From Glutinoglossum americanum (Eukaryota; Ascomycota; Geoglossomycetes; Geoglossales; Geoglossaceae), in assembly GCA_020080175.1 (NCBI GenBank), contig JAGHQL010000011.1, forward strand, positions 164,185-228,184: DNA of 64,000 nt, in the 5' to 3' direction. The notes under the pieces are model-generated. The model had not been told where the DNA came from, did no database searches, and was given only the letters and a program-made list of their open reading frames with translations. Both the position numbers and the translations under genes were made by a program. This document shows positions 32,473 through 44,044 of this stretch, one piece after another (within the stretch, counting starts at the first letter, position 1; each line of letters opens with the position of its first letter).

Positions 32473-33897
32473 CTAACGCCCGGTCTCAACATCCTTTTTG
32501 ATACCCCCTGGCATCTTAAAACGAGGCTTCAATGGCTCCCAACTCTCACTATTGTAATCTTCCTGCGCCTTCTTGCACGTCTTTAATCCCCATTCTGTCA
32601 CCCCAACCATCAAGCAGCTCTCGAACATAAACGCCATACTTCCCTCACCCACTTTCGCCGGTTTCAAAGCTGTATTACTTGCCTTTTCGTGTGTGCTCGC
32701 GTCCGGTCCATGCGCGCTCATAACGTTGTGTAGACTAGCACCCGCAGGGCGAAAGCCGCCACCAGTTTTTGCATCATAGTCACCGACGATGAGGCCCATA
32801 AACTCAGACATGGTGTTGCGGTGATACCATGGCGGACGAAAGGTGTCCTCTGCAACGAGCCAGCGTGGTGGGAAAATGACAAAGTCTGCGATTGCTGTGC
32901 CAGTATGGTCAGAAGGCGCGGAGAGCACCGTGAAGATGCTGGGATCTGGGTGGTCGAAGCTGATGCTCCCAATGGTGCTGAATCGGCCGAGGTCGTATTT
33001 GAATGGATAGTATAGACCGTGCCATGCAACCACATCGAAGGGTGTGTGGGTTTGCTTCGCAGCGAAGAGCTGCCCATTGAACTTGCTAAGCAGGTGCCAT
33101 GTCGAATCCGTATCCTCATTGAATGCCGCAACTGGAGCTTGGAAATCCCGCGCGTTGGCAAGGCAATTTGACCCAATCGGACCGAGCTCAGGGAGCTGAA
33201 AGTGACCCTGGTACAGCTCAAGAATATATCCTCGGACCGGGCCCGTAGGAAGAGCGACGCGATACCGGATGCCTCGGGGGATGACAGCAATTTCATTTGG
33301 GCGTACGAGAAGATGCCCCAGTTCGGTTTGGATGTCAAGAGTACCGTGCTGAGGAACGATCAAGAAGTCTCCGTCTGCGGAGTAGAAGGCTTCTCGAGGA
33401 TCCATATCTTTGCCGGCAGCAAATATAAAGATACCAATTCCACTCTTCATGGCCGGGTCGCCTGCGCCCGCCACGAGGCGCAGCGAATGCACCCAGTCTA
33501 CCGTCTCATCCAAGTCAAATGGGTCCCACCGCAACTGGTTGGGGATGTGGTGTATTTTCTGGGATGAATTCCCTGGATTAGTGCTGTATGTGATGGATTC
33601 CCTAGGCTCGAATGGCCCATGTGCAGCGGCGGGGAGGATACGATAGAGCCATGTTTGCAGGTTCTCCGAGCGTGGAGCCGTGAAGGCAGTGCCGGACAGC
33701 TTTTCGGCATAGAGGCCATATGGAGGCTTTTGAGGACTATTGGCGCCGATAGGAAGGGCGCCCTCTATGGCCTCCGATCTATAGTACCCATTCAGTGACA
33801 TGTTCAAGCTGTTTTAAGCAAAAACCTACTCGTGGTATGAATGAAAGCCGTTCTGGTACTTGTATTTTTCTGGTGTAGTAAACTTCGTCACAGGCAT
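32473..33897 (-). CDS. hmgA: Homogentisate 1,2-dioxygenase, 2 exons
   Basis: Non-heme iron enzyme opening homogentisate to maleylacetoacetate in tyrosine and phenylalanine breakdown. Exons 33897-33830 and 33778-32473; 1374 bases, 457 aa, normal length. Start [20 protein letters not shown], then [19 protein letters not shown]. Cupin region with iron ligands: His and Glu in [14 protein letters not shown], and His in SAHGPD, as known for the family. Other blocks: [58 protein letters not shown]. In Aspergillus this gene sits with fumarylacetoacetase and maleylacetoacetate isomerase genes; neither is next to it here. The apparent start MNMSLNG in the unspliced frame lies inside the intron. Confidence 0.96.
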
Positions 33898-34361
33898 TTT
33901 ATATTAGGACGAGTGATGGCTGCGCTTTGCCATTCAAGAGCAAGATCCGTCGAGGCTCAGGCTTGGGTATTATATTATCTTGCAATGGCATCACTAGTAA
34001 TTTGGTGAAACCATAGACCTGGCGGGTCATACGTCAAGATTGTTTTGCCGTCGCAAACCGAGCTTCGGGTACGGAAGCCTTCCGCTCGCTTTCCGCGCAA
34101 AGCCACCAGGCGAAGGCAACGAAGAATCAAGATATCATTCATTTATTTACAATTGGGTATCATCGTGAGTCTTACTCGTACAAGCAGTGATATCTTCCAA
34201 CCCCAAGCTACCAAAGCTCTCATATCCTGTCGCAGGCCGCAATTCTGGCCATTATGACCACCGGGATGGTGTCATTGGTTCGAATACAAACAGCTCCAAA
34301 AGATGTTACGCCCTCCGCTATGCTTAATTTGCGCACCAGCCTTTCGCGTTCCTTGAGCCAC
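33898..34361. other. Intergenic, dioxygenase promoter
   Basis: 464 bases. An ORF of 70 codons at 34045-34257 (+) has no family support. Confidence 0.5.
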
Positions 34362-35441
34362 TCAACCAACATTTAAAATTCTCGCCCAAAACCCATCCTT
34401 TGAAGGCGAAGTGCCTTCAACCTCAGTCCCTCTATCCCACGGCATCGTATCGATAGTGCTCTGGCTCTCTAATTCCCCTGTATGTACACGAGTAGGATCC
34501 GCTAGGCCTATGGTCGGCAATGTTCTCTGGGAGGGAGCCATCAACCTTGACACTCCGCCTGCCAGGGTAACCAGTGCAAAAGCCGCGAGTGGTCCCCATT
34601 GACTTATCGCCGAGTTTGTCTCCGCCTGTGGCAAATTTTTGAGTATTGTGAATTCCATGATAAAAACCCAAGCGATTGTTGCAGCAACCGATAATTTTAG
34701 AGGCAAGCTGAAAACCAAGCCCACACCCCTTGAGATATATCCAGCTTCGAAAGCCGACGTCTGTCCTCGGCCGTCGTACATCTGATTATGTTGTGCGGTA
34801 AGAGCGGAGGGAGCAGTGCCGGCGCGTATCAAGGCAAAGAGCACGAAAAAGGACACGAGGATAGTCCCCGCGAGTGCAATGGTGTCTAGTTTGTCGTAAT
34901 ACTTTGGCGCGACAATGACCTCTGTATGCTGGAGCTGTCGTAATGGAAGCGAGAAACTGGTGCAGGTCAACGTGCACCTCTCGAGCTCCCCGACAGATGT
35001 AACGTTTTCTCCCTTGCCATCTAGGCAAGGAACGGACTTTGGAAGGTGCTTGACACTAGTCGTAAACAGGATAACTCCGATCCACAGCAGAACCACCCAT
35101 ATAGAGAACACTCCTTTCCCAGATGGACGCTGCAAAGACTTCGTCCACATGATAAGAGGTGGTGAAAGAATAAGAGCAACCATGCAGACGTGGTAGGCAG
35201 TCAAGACATCCAGGTCCAGCACACCAGCTTCCCTGTTGACAGCCATCGCAGCCAGGTGTATTCCAGTTATAGCGATGTAAGTCATCGCAGTATGGAGGGC
35301 ACCGCCGGCAACCCACCCCGCGACTGAGAAGAGTAGAGATAGTGTAAGAAGTGGGTAGATGAGATAACGGACCATCCGGCCATATTGACCAGAGACTGGA
35401 TACGCGCAGATAACCTGCAGAGCAGTGTTGTTAAGGGACAT
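34362..35441 (-). CDS. Multipass membrane protein, unrecognised
   Basis: Single-exon gene, 359 aa, that I do not recognise. Seven hydrophobic segments are visible: YLIYPLLTLSLLFSVAGWV, AMTYIAITGIHLAAMAV, AYHVCMVALILSPPLIMW, IWVVLLWIGVILFTTSV, TIALAGTILVSFFVLFALI, LKLSVAATIAWVFIMEF, and LAAFALVTLAGGVSRLM. A soluble loop of about 55 residues between segments 4 and 5 has two Cys (ERCTLTC) and a third in PCLDGKG, so it is likely on the lumenal or outer face with a disulfide. The C-terminus is polar, Ser/Thr-rich and probably cytosolic. It resembles the general layout of fungal seven-helix membrane proteins without matching a family I can name. Confidence 0.65.
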   Translation of the reverse strand: MSLNNTALQVICAYPVSGQYGRMVRYLIYPLLTLSLLFSVAGWVAGGALHTAMTYIAITGIHLAAMAVNREAGVLDLDVLTAYHVCMVALILSPPLIMWTKSLQRPSGKGVFSIWVVLLWIGVILFTTSVKHLPKSVPCLDGKGENVTSVGELERCTLTCTSFSLPLRQLQHTEVIVAPKYYDKLDTIALAGTILVSFFVLFALIRAGTAPSALTAQHNQMYDGRGQTSAFEAGYISRGVGLVFSLPLKLSVAATIAWVFIMEFTILKNLPQAETNSAISQWGPLAAFALVTLAGGVSRLMAPSQRTLPTIGLADPTRVHTGELESQSTIDTMPWDRGTEVEGTSPSKDGFWARILNVG

Positions 35442-35999
35442 GGCTCGCGTTTGGAATATTGGTAGATCAAAAGGCGTGATGAAGAATGGTCAACACTAAA
35501 TGTGCCCGCGATGAGAGCAATGGAAGCAATGAGCGTCTACCATGACAGCTCCAAGGCTAAATATTAAGTCAATGGAGACTTGCATCGTGGGTGCTGCGGC
35601 CCAAGTTCCCCTGCAGCCTTGTGGCTGAGTGGGAAATTGCTGCCTTGGGGAAGTCTAACAGACGAAGCATTGTCGAAGCGAACGAAAGAAAACACGAAAG
35701 AAACGCCTGCCTCGGTTGGCTACCATTTGCACATGTTGGTGTTGCTATAGAACTACGGATTCAGGTTTGTTGATGCCGACGATGTATTTCTGCCTCGCGA
35801 GAGAGAAAGCTCAGGAGTCAGAGCCATTGAGCTTGGCCGAAACAAGGAGCGATGAGCACCGCCACAAAGTGACGTAAGGCCTTATAATGTGGCTCAACGA
35901 TAACTTGGAATGGACTTGTGCTTCTACTCCTCTACAACACAAAAACGAACCTTATCCAAAACTCCAGTTAAACCCACTACCTAATAAAAACAAAGCATA
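35442..35999. promoter_or_regulatory. Divergent intergenic region
   Basis: 558 bases between the membrane-protein ATG (minus) and the small-protein ATG (plus). The last 60 bases before 36000 are A/C-rich, as in many fungal leaders. Confidence 0.45.
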
Positions 36000-36209
36000 A
36001 TGCCACTCCGCCTTACGGAAGATCCCCCTAAAACCACAACCTCCTCCGCGGGTGCGTCATCAGACGCTGCACCAGTCGAACAGGCAGAAAAATCGACGAC
36101 TCAGCCCTCAGCGGCGCAACGTCCGAAGTCAGAAGCCGAGAGGGAGGCTGAGAGGCTCTACGAGGAACGTATGGAGGAAGAGTATGCGAAGCGCGAGGGT
36201 GGTGCCTAA
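36000..36209 (+). CDS. Small acidic protein, 69 aa, probably conserved in fungi
   Basis: Single-exon ORF with an A-rich context directly before ATG (AAACAAAGCATAATG). The N-terminal half is disordered (Thr, Ser, Ala, Pro). The C-terminal third is a strongly charged helix: SEAEREAERLYEERMEEEYA. No signal peptide or membrane segment. I recall similar short fungal proteins with this ERLYEERMEEEYAKREGG ending, but not a function. Confidence 0.6.
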   Translation: MPLRLTEDPPKTTTSSAGASSDAAPVEQAEKSTTQPSAAQRPKSEAEREAERLYEERMEEEYAKREGGA

Positions 36210-36557
36210 ATGATTGTTGAATGGCGATTCGAAGGCCTGACATGCTTTAATAGCGTATCGGAGGGTTTTTTTTAAGAGGCAAAAGACGATCCTCATGTGG
36301 ATTCTCTTCATCGGGACGGCCATGATTGATCGGGTGTCGCGTTATAAATGCTATTGGTATCCTGACTAGGATACCGTTTGGGTGACTCCATCTTATATTT
36401 CATGCGAATAATAAAACGCTCACCCACTTACGGTTGAAACCTCCAGCCCAGAAAATTGGAGGTTGAAATGACTGAAGCCCCCAGCGAGCAGGCGTTGGGC
36501 TTCCATCGCAAGTAAAAGCCCTGTTGCTCGTACTCTACAAGTCAGGGAGCCAATGAC
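36210..36557. other. Convergent gap, small gene / VMA13
   Basis: 348 bases of 3' flank. No coding signal. Confidence 0.5.
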
Positions 36558-38125
36558 TCAACTGCCAAAACTATATCGGAGCCATTCACCAACAGCCCTC
36601 AAACTCTCCCACCTAACAGCCTCATCGCTTTCCGCCATCAGCGCCATAACCCTTGCTTTAAGCCCCAGTTTCTCCAGATAATCCCGTCTCTCTGGTACCT
36701 CCTTGACAAGACACCCAACATCGTTACAAGCAATTGCCAATACTTGCTTATCTCCTTCCCAGTTCTTGCCCATAATCTCCATTAGCTTCTTCGGTAACTC
36801 GCCTTGGTTCTCGTTGAGAATGCGCCGGGCGTTTTCATGCCAGAAGGTCGGGTTGCGATGGGGAGGCGACCAGTGGAGGTGACCTGTGCGGACTTCCGCA
36901 GCGTATTGGTCAAACGTTGTCCGGTTCTTGGTATACTCTTCCAACATCTCCTTGAGAGTCACCAAGTCCTCAGATAGGTCAGGGTCCGTAAGATGGCGGC
37001 CGGAGAGGTTTTCCAGAAGTGATGGAAGGCGCGCAAGAGCTGCTGCGGGAAGTAAGCTAGACTGATTGGCGGAGATGAGGTTAACGAGCGTAGAGACTAG
37101 CAAGCGTGTGGTCTTCTCTTTGGGCGATAGCCGAAGTAACTGGATTAGAAGTGGTATAATTTCATGTTCTCTATGGGAAACGTCAGCAGATATTAGCAAT
37201 GGATTCTGAGAATCGACATGACTAACTCTTCAAGTCCGTCGCCCACAAGAGCGCCCTCAAAGCTTAACTGCCAGAGAGCCAACAGTACATGGTATAGAAG
37301 TTGCAAGCCTACCGCTCCGCCCAGTCCGGCTTCGGTCATATTTCGAACACTTGATGCGACACTCCAAAGAGTTGAGGTCTCGCCATTACTGCTAACGCCA
37401 GCGGCTACACGCAAGATTTCAATTAAGGGTGTAACCGTCTCAGCCCTCTGTTTCCAGAAAAGCTCTCGCGCTTTCTTGGTCCTTAGGAGTGCAGAATATG
37501 CTTGAACCGCAATATCTTGTAGGCAATTATCCGAACTCTTAGCGAGACCTGGGAGATATGAATAGAGCTTCGGCAGAGCCTTTATAGTCTCTGAGGTTAG
37601 ATTGCTTGGTTTGGCGGAGGTGAGGAGGGCAGAGGATATCAGGCTTGTGAGGACCGACGAAGTGAGAAGAGGAATTGGATCCTCGGGGTTGGAAGATTGG
37701 CTGAGAAGTGATAGGAAGGGACCATAGGGATTGGGATGCGCTAGGAGTTTGGATGTGAGCGCTGGAATCTCTGTAGAAGGAACGACTGTCAGTTGCATGG
37801 CTGGCGGAATCGAGTGTTTTCAATTTTCACCATCGATCATATCCCCCGCAAGAACTAGGATATACTGAACGACATCTGCACGTTTCCCTGCCGTCTCTAG
37901 GACACTCTTTGTGTTCCCCCCACCAAGAAGCAGCCGGGTATAGTCATCTAGATTCGCCTCCACAGTTTGCTTTCGTTGCTCCCGGCGCACTTTATCTACA
38001 GACTTGATTTTCTTCAGATCGGTGTCGGTAATGTGCCCAGCTCGAACGGCGCCGTCCCATGGTATTGGCCTAGCACGAATATTGTTCAGCAACGAAGAGA
38101 GGTAGGTTGGAGGATCGAGTGACAT
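36558..38125 (-). CDS. VMA13: V-type proton ATPase subunit H (VMA13), 3 exons
   Basis: Regulatory V1 subunit that activates the assembled vacuolar proton pump and inhibits free V1. Exons 38125-37831, 37770-37227, 37170-36558 sum to 1452 bases (483 aa, usual length). N-terminus SLDPPTYLSSLLNNIRARPI with WDGAVRAGHI is the family start. The rest is HEAT/armadillo-like helices (LWSVASSVRNMTEAG, LLYHVLLALWQLSFEG, LLIQLLRLSPKEKTTRLLV). The C-terminal domain has FWHENARRILNENQGELPKK, VLAIACNDVGCLVKEVPER and GLKARVMALM. Two introns: GTGAAA after DMID and GTTAGT after GLEE. Confidence 0.95.
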
Positions 38126-38526
38126 GCTGGTACTCGAAATGAAAGACTTCGAATCGGATTAGCGGAGACAAGCGTGTTATCGCTGGGAGGATAAAGAGAA
38201 GTCCGGGGCTTGATACTTCGAGCTCTTAGAGAGCTTTGGCCAAGCGGTTGTCTCGCCTAAGAACCACATATCAAGAGCACTCATTCACAACAAACCCCGA
38301 CTTACCAGCTAATATTGTTCAGTGTTCTGCATCGTATTTTCATTAACTCCGCAGCTAATATCATGTCTCTATGGCTTAGTGTTTTCACTATTTATGTCTT
38401 CTGGTTCTTGTATAGCAAATATTATCTCTTTTTTTCCCGGCCTGTTTTAGTTCCATTAAACGCGACAATGCATTGCTCCTGCTTCCATGCTTCCTGGTCC
38501 CCAATTTTTAATGCAAGCAACTTAAA
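38126..38526. other. Intergenic, VMA13 promoter
   Basis: About 400 bases, AT-rich near 38380-38470. TGGCCAAGCGG at 38236-38246 looks like a Pol III A-box but no B-box follows. Confidence 0.45.
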
Positions 38527-41297
38527 TCAAGCTTTCAGCCTCTTCTCCTCACACTTAACACACGCCGGCTCCCCATCTTTGGTGCCAGAGCGGAGGAAGT
38601 ACCGCCCGTCCTCGAACTGACCTCCACACTCCTATTGCGACTTAGTTAACTCTAACCTTTTGAATTATGATCATATAGGCACTTACAACGCAACAGAAAC
38701 ACTCAGTATGCCATTCGGCACCTAGAGCCTTCACAACCATATCGGTAACGGGCCTTCGGCACTTCTTGCATTTGGTGGAATAACGACGGGTATGGCAATT
38801 CACACACCACGCGTAGCCATCTTTCTCGACGAAAGGCGTAGAAGCATCAAATGGCTTCTAGTGAGTTAGCCGTGAACGCTATGAGCATGACTGCAAGGAC
38901 CGAACTTACGTCTCCACATTCTGCACAAAAGAAGTGGCCGACGTGCCACTCGCCACCACATGCAACTACAATCTCACCTTCAATCGGCGTCTTGCAATTA
39001 CGACATCTCGGGCTAAAGAGCTCGTGGAAGTCCAGATGGCAATAAAACCTTAGAGCATCATCACCATCCTCCGCTATTCCCTGGCCTTCGATATCAGGGA
39101 TATCAATGCCTTGCGCTCGTTTTGCTATCCTGTCTAGTCGCTCATTCCGTTTCGCTTCCGGCTCGGGGTAAAAGGCCACGCACTCGAGCCCTTCACCACA
39201 ATGGAAGCAAGAAAAGCATTCGGGGTGAAAGCGTTGGCCGGCTGCGCTCACAACTCGGCCAGCGATTGGCAATTGGCATTGTTTGCATGAGGCCGTTGGT
39301 CTGCGGGAGGAAAGTGAGTAATGTGGCGTCGAACTCGGCATCGGAGTAGATGCTGAGGCGTGAGGGAGCGGGCGGGAAAAGGGGTTTGATTTTGGTTTTG
39401 GTAATGGCCTTTTTGAAGCCGACGAAGATGTCGACTGAGCGGACGGTTCGTTAATAGTTGGGGTTGCGACCGATATGGATGGCACATCTGGAATATTGAT
39501 GACTGGAATTGAGGAACTGTCGTTTACCTGGATAGGTGGTGTGACCGGGGAACTATTTGTCTGTGGTGGGGTTGTAGAATCTGTCGCCTTTGTCAAGCTG
39601 ATGGCTGGGTTTGCCTGATGTGATGGCAGCGCCCTTCTCGGTTCTTCCTGTTTTAACTCAACTCCCTTTGGTTTCCAGTCAGGCTCAAAGCTAACGATTG
39701 GGCGCCCAGGTTTGTCACTGACGACAGTGGGCATAGGCAACCTTGGGCTTCGATCTCTTAGTTTCATACTTGTCGCTTTCCGTATGTCTTCTCCTCGTAC
39801 TTCAACACCATTCCGCGTTGCCGTCGTTGCTCTTGTTGGGCTAGCGTCGTTGTCGCTAGCGCTAGCTGAACCAGGGGGTGTTGGGGGCAGACGGTTCACA
39901 ATGTAACCTGGGTTTCGCGATTGCGAAGGAGGGTTCTTGTGAATATCGAACTTCGGAGAGTTTGTAGAGAGTTGTGGAGGATCTTGTGCATGTTGTGACA
40001 AGGGATTGCGAGGCTTCAGCCTCAGAGGGGCAGGAATAGCAGACTTGTCATCAGAGCCATTGTTGGGGTCACCGAGATCTTCTTCTGGCTCTTCATAGAT
40101 CTGATCTTCAGGGTTTCTGAATAAGTTTGTCCCTTCCCCACTAATAACCCTTGATCTTGATCCGCTGCTCTTTCTTCGGCTGGTAGGATTAGACGAAGGC
40201 GCTGGATAAGTAAGATTCATATAAGCCTTCTTCTCTGGAGAGTCCCAGAGAGCATGGATCTTACGACCTCGGGTTCCCTCGGACGGTTCCTCTTCTACCA
40301 GTTTATTCCCTGATGGCATTCCTGGAAACATGTTAGAAGAGCCACTCGATACCCTGCTACTCTGTCCACTATTATTTCCGCTGTTGCCAGAGGCAGAGCC
40401 ACCTGAGTAGTAATCGTGGCTTTCAGAACGGCGGTGTATACTCCCGACACTCATACCAGAGTATCTCCCGAGGCTGTGGCTTCTGGCATGACTGCCTTTT
40501 TCGAGATGATGTCTGTAATTATATGGTGCATCTGGGTTCCTATACGGAACACCCGGGTTTTGATGCTGCCATACTAATTCAGCTGCTTCATCTTGCGCCG
40601 CTGCATGGAGACGAGTTTCTTCGAGTAGATCCATATCTTCAAGCGCCTCACGTAGCGATCGAGCCTCTTGTCTTTCCATCCATCTAGATCCGCTCTCGAC
40701 ATATATCATACCTGGCTTGATTTCTGCTGGATTTAAGGAAGGCGAAAATTCGCTGGATGATGCCCCTGGATGAGGCTGTTGAACGAGAGGGCGACCAGTA
40801 AAAGAGGTATTCATGGTAGTCACAGATGCGATCGACTGCGCTCTCCTATGTGAATTTGCACTAGAGCAGCGGGTTGAGCCTGCGGTGTTCATCCATTGGC
40901 TATTGTTAGCAATTCCCGAAGCCCTTGAGACTGTTGCTGGCACTCTCATTGAAGGGATGAAGTCTGGTGGCGGAGTTGCCGTGGCATTTCGGTTCGGCCC
41001 GGCCGACGAGGGCAATGGTCGTGCACCCCCAGGGCGAGGCACACGATTAGTGCGAAGATCGGTAAGGTATTCAGCTGTCCATGCTTTGTGTGAGTCTGGA
41101 ACGCCACTTCCAGGTGTTGAGGGGATAAAAGAAGAGGAAGCAAGAGACTTCAGAGGTGAAGATTTATGAGGAGAATAATCATGCGGTAATGAAGAAAGCG
41201 AGGGCTGCTGACCGACTTGCTCTCGGCTCATATATGTTGGGCCTGGAGATGTCATGGAGCGCCTGTTTAGCTCCTTGCTTTTTGCTCTGTGGAGCAT
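38527..41297 (-). CDS. Fungal LIM-domain protein, paxillin-like (Pxl1 type)
   Basis: About 890 aa. Long disordered N-terminal region (Ser, Pro, Gly, Arg), then three LIM domains at the C-terminus. LIM1 is CKQCQLPIAGRVVSAAG with RFHPECFSCFHCGEGL, LIM2 CRNCKTPIEGEIVVACGGEW with HFFCAECG, and LIM3 CKKCRRPVTDMVVKALGAEW then HTECFCC. The last exons are spliced near 38910 and 38670, the final one giving ECGGQFEDGRYFLRSGTKDG and ending CEEKRLKA. LIM1 carries an insert of about 45 residues (PEAKRNERLDRIAKRAQG ...) in its second half. Proteins of this layout localise to sites of polarised growth and the contractile ring in S. pombe; that role is an inference here. ATG 41297 is the first in frame, but MTSPGPTYMS just downstream could be used. 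Confidence 0.82.
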
Positions 41298-42450
41298 TCC
41301 TGAGGATCCCGGGGAGCGTAGGTCTGATATTCCGATGTGGGTGTCTTTGCGTGTGTGCGAGGGTGGCTGTTTTAACCGTGCTCACTGTTTCGAGCTGTTT
41401 GTAAGAATGTCTCAACAGGAATAACAATGAATTCTGTGACAATGGCGTGAAGGCTGGCGCGTGCAGGACGAATAAAAGAAACGTGTTTGGTAAGTAGGAT
41501 AAAATTGGGAGATTGTAAAACTAAAGCGAAGGGTTGCGGATGTCGTGGCTAGGAGGTTTTCGTTCAATGTGTTGGCAGACGGCGAGAGGGTGGGGTGTAC
41601 ATTGTACACAATTCGAGGTTGACCGAGCAACCGGAAAATTGAGCATGGACTTGTGCAGTCACGTGGAGCAGCATCGAAGTGCCCCATCGCCACAGACCTC
41701 GAAGCTCACGCAGCACGTATCAGTAAGACTCAGATAAGACTCGTAAATTTGAAAATTGGCATGCAATTCGCGCATTGCATTTCAATACGCTACAGCAACC
41801 TTGGATAGAACCAGATTGGTGCGCATGGTGTCACCGTTTTGGCTGATTCGCGCACACACGGTTGGCTGGACGCAACCTGTATGTGCAATGTGCAACACTA
41901 CAGAAGCAACGGCCGGAGCTCTTCGCACTTACGCCGCTTTTAGGGTAAATATATTTCCCGTCTAATGCACTCTGGTGACCCCTCCCGCACATACAACTTG
42001 GGGGGGGCACGTTCGTTAATTGCCGTTGAGATCCCCTCCCGAGAATATCCCATATAATGTTAATGTAGTGACCAGAGGGTTAAAAGGCGATTATGGGAGC
42101 TTCCCGGGTACGCGGTCAGAAAGACAAGCTGGTACCTATTCAACTTGATGCAAACACCATTGCCGGCGTCATGTTTCAACTCGGGGTTTGCAAGAATCTT
42201 GACAGAACTTCGGTAAAACCGGCACAGTAGACATTGCAGCTGCTTGCAGATGAGCCCCGCTAGGATGAGCTATCTTATGACACACCAAGTGAATACCCAG
42301 ATACCTGGAGCTTCCGGTGGTGGGCATGCCACTCTGAAAACCCGGTGTGGCAAAGAATTGCTACAAATCCCCTTCCGTATCAACCGAGAGAGCCACTACA
42401 GCAAAATGGGGGTTCAGCCGAGACAGCAACACGGCAATTGTGCTCGCACA
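41298..42450. promoter_or_regulatory. 1.15 kb divergent intergenic region, LIM gene / MFS gene
   Basis: Carries both promoters. TATAATG at about 42053-42059 precedes the MFS gene. The plus frame stays open from 42244 but its first codon is not ATG until 42250, and it lacks conserved sequence before 42451. Confidence 0.5.
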
Positions 42451-44044
42451 ATGGGGAACGATTCCGGATCAGAGGAAGGCAAAGAATATCATACGCCCCA
42501 TATGCCTTCAATTGACGTTTCTAAAATGAGCGGTGAGTCGCAAGACCTCGAGCCAGCACACCATCAAGAGCAGATCGATCTCTCCCAACCCCCAGATTGG
42601 GGCTATGGTTGGGTATGTGTGATCTGCGTGTTCTTGATCAATACACATACTTGGGGGTTGAACAGCTCTTATGGTGTGTTCCTGGCGCATTATCTGGATT
42701 CCTCCGTCTACCCCGGGGCGACGTATCTTGAATTTGCTTTTATTGGCGGCCTTTCCATCTCCCAGGCGCTTTTGCTGTCTCCAATCGCTACGGCTGCTAT
42801 ACGAGTCTGTGGCACCCGAATCGTCCTTCTCATTGGCATCTTCTTCGAGACCCTCTCTCTCATCGGTGCCAGCCACTCAACGCAGGTGTGGCAGCTCTTT
42901 CTCTCTCAAGGCATCTGCTTCGGCTGGGGAATGGGCTTCCAGTTCGTTGCGTCTGTGGGTATCATCCCTCAGTGGTTTTCGAAACGGCGGGGCCTGGCCA
43001 ACGGTATCGTTACCAGTGGAAGTGGGTTTGGCGGCCTGGTCTATAGCCTCGCGGCTAATGCCATGATTCAAAATCTGGGCCTAGCGTGGACGTTCCGCGT
43101 GTTAGCTATCCTACAGTTCACCGTCAATATCGTCTGTGCCATATTAGTCAAAGATCGGAATAATCAAGTCAAACCAACTCAACGTGCCTTTGACTACCGC
43201 TTGCTCAAGAGGTACGAATATTTGCTGTTCCTGGGCTGGGGATTTTTCAGCATGCTGGGCTATATCGTCGTGCTATTCTCCTTGCCAAACTATGCACGAA
43301 GCATAGGCCTGTCAGCAAAACAAGGGTCAGTGGTTGGCGCAGTCCTAAATCTGGGACAGGGGCTTGGTAGACCTGCGATAGGTCATATCAGCGATGCCGC
43401 CGGCCACATCAATATGGCAGGCTTCACGACCCTTTTCTGTGGGTTTGTTTGCTTAGTGATCTGGATCTTTGCCAGGTGCTATAGCGTGCTAATATTCTTT
43501 GCCATGCTGATTGGTACCGTATGTGGTGTCTATTGGAATGTAAGTACTAATGTAACGTCCGTCTGTTTAGACATTATTCTAAAGATAGATACAGACCGTT
43601 GCTCCCGTCGGAGCTGAAGTCGTTGACCTAGTAGATCTCCCATCTGCTCTGTCGATTACCTGGCTCGTTTTGGTGTTGCCCACGAGCTGTATGTTATTTC
43701 CCACCCGATCCTTGCGTCTTTTCCTAATGATTAAGCCTATTCTAGTCTCAGAACCGATCGGCCTTGGGATCCGCCAAAAATCAGGGAATATCTACCTGTA
43801 CGCACAGATTTTTGCGGGGTGCATGTACCTCGCCGCAGCTTTGTGCATGTGGTTCCTTCGTGGTTGGAAAATCGCCGAGCTAACAGGTCGAGACAAGGGG
43901 GAACACCTGGCTATTAATATAGAGCAAAATAGTGGGGACGAGAAATCGGCCGCTCTTGAGAAGCTGCCTTCACCCGGAGGCTCTGGCGATGGCCGTGAAA
44001 AGGTAACAATGTGGAGGGGGATGGTAATGTGGAAGTATGTGTGA
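42451..44044 (+). CDS. MFS transporter, monocarboxylate (MCT/MCH) type, 3 exons
   Basis: Plasma or organelle membrane carrier of the MCT branch of the major facilitator family. Exons 42451-43539, 43595-43688, 43746-44044 give 1482 bases, 493 aa. After a polar N-tail comes the MCT hallmark DWGYGWVCVICVFLINTHTW. Other blocks are GLNSSYGVFLAHYLDSS, the loop 2-3 region, PQWFSKRRGLANGIVTSGSG (typical MCH motif) and GRPAIGHISDAAGHI. Twelve hydrophobic segments can be made out. The C-terminal tail is cytosolic and charged. Relatives include the fungal riboflavin carrier MCH5 and many of unknown substrate, so no substrate is claimed. The start ATG 42451 is uncertain, as the frame extends to 42244. 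Confidence 0.85.

Noticed and set aside
38236-38246. A-box-like TGGCCAAGCGG suggesting a Leu/Ser tRNA
   Set aside because: No B-box or acceptor stem downstream.
38315-38620. Plus-strand ORF of 101 codons in the VMA13/LIM spacer
   Set aside because: AT-rich, overlaps the last LIM exon antisense, no family.
42244-42450. N-terminal extension of the MFS gene
   Set aside because: No conserved residues; the family-like part begins after 42451, though the true start is unproven.
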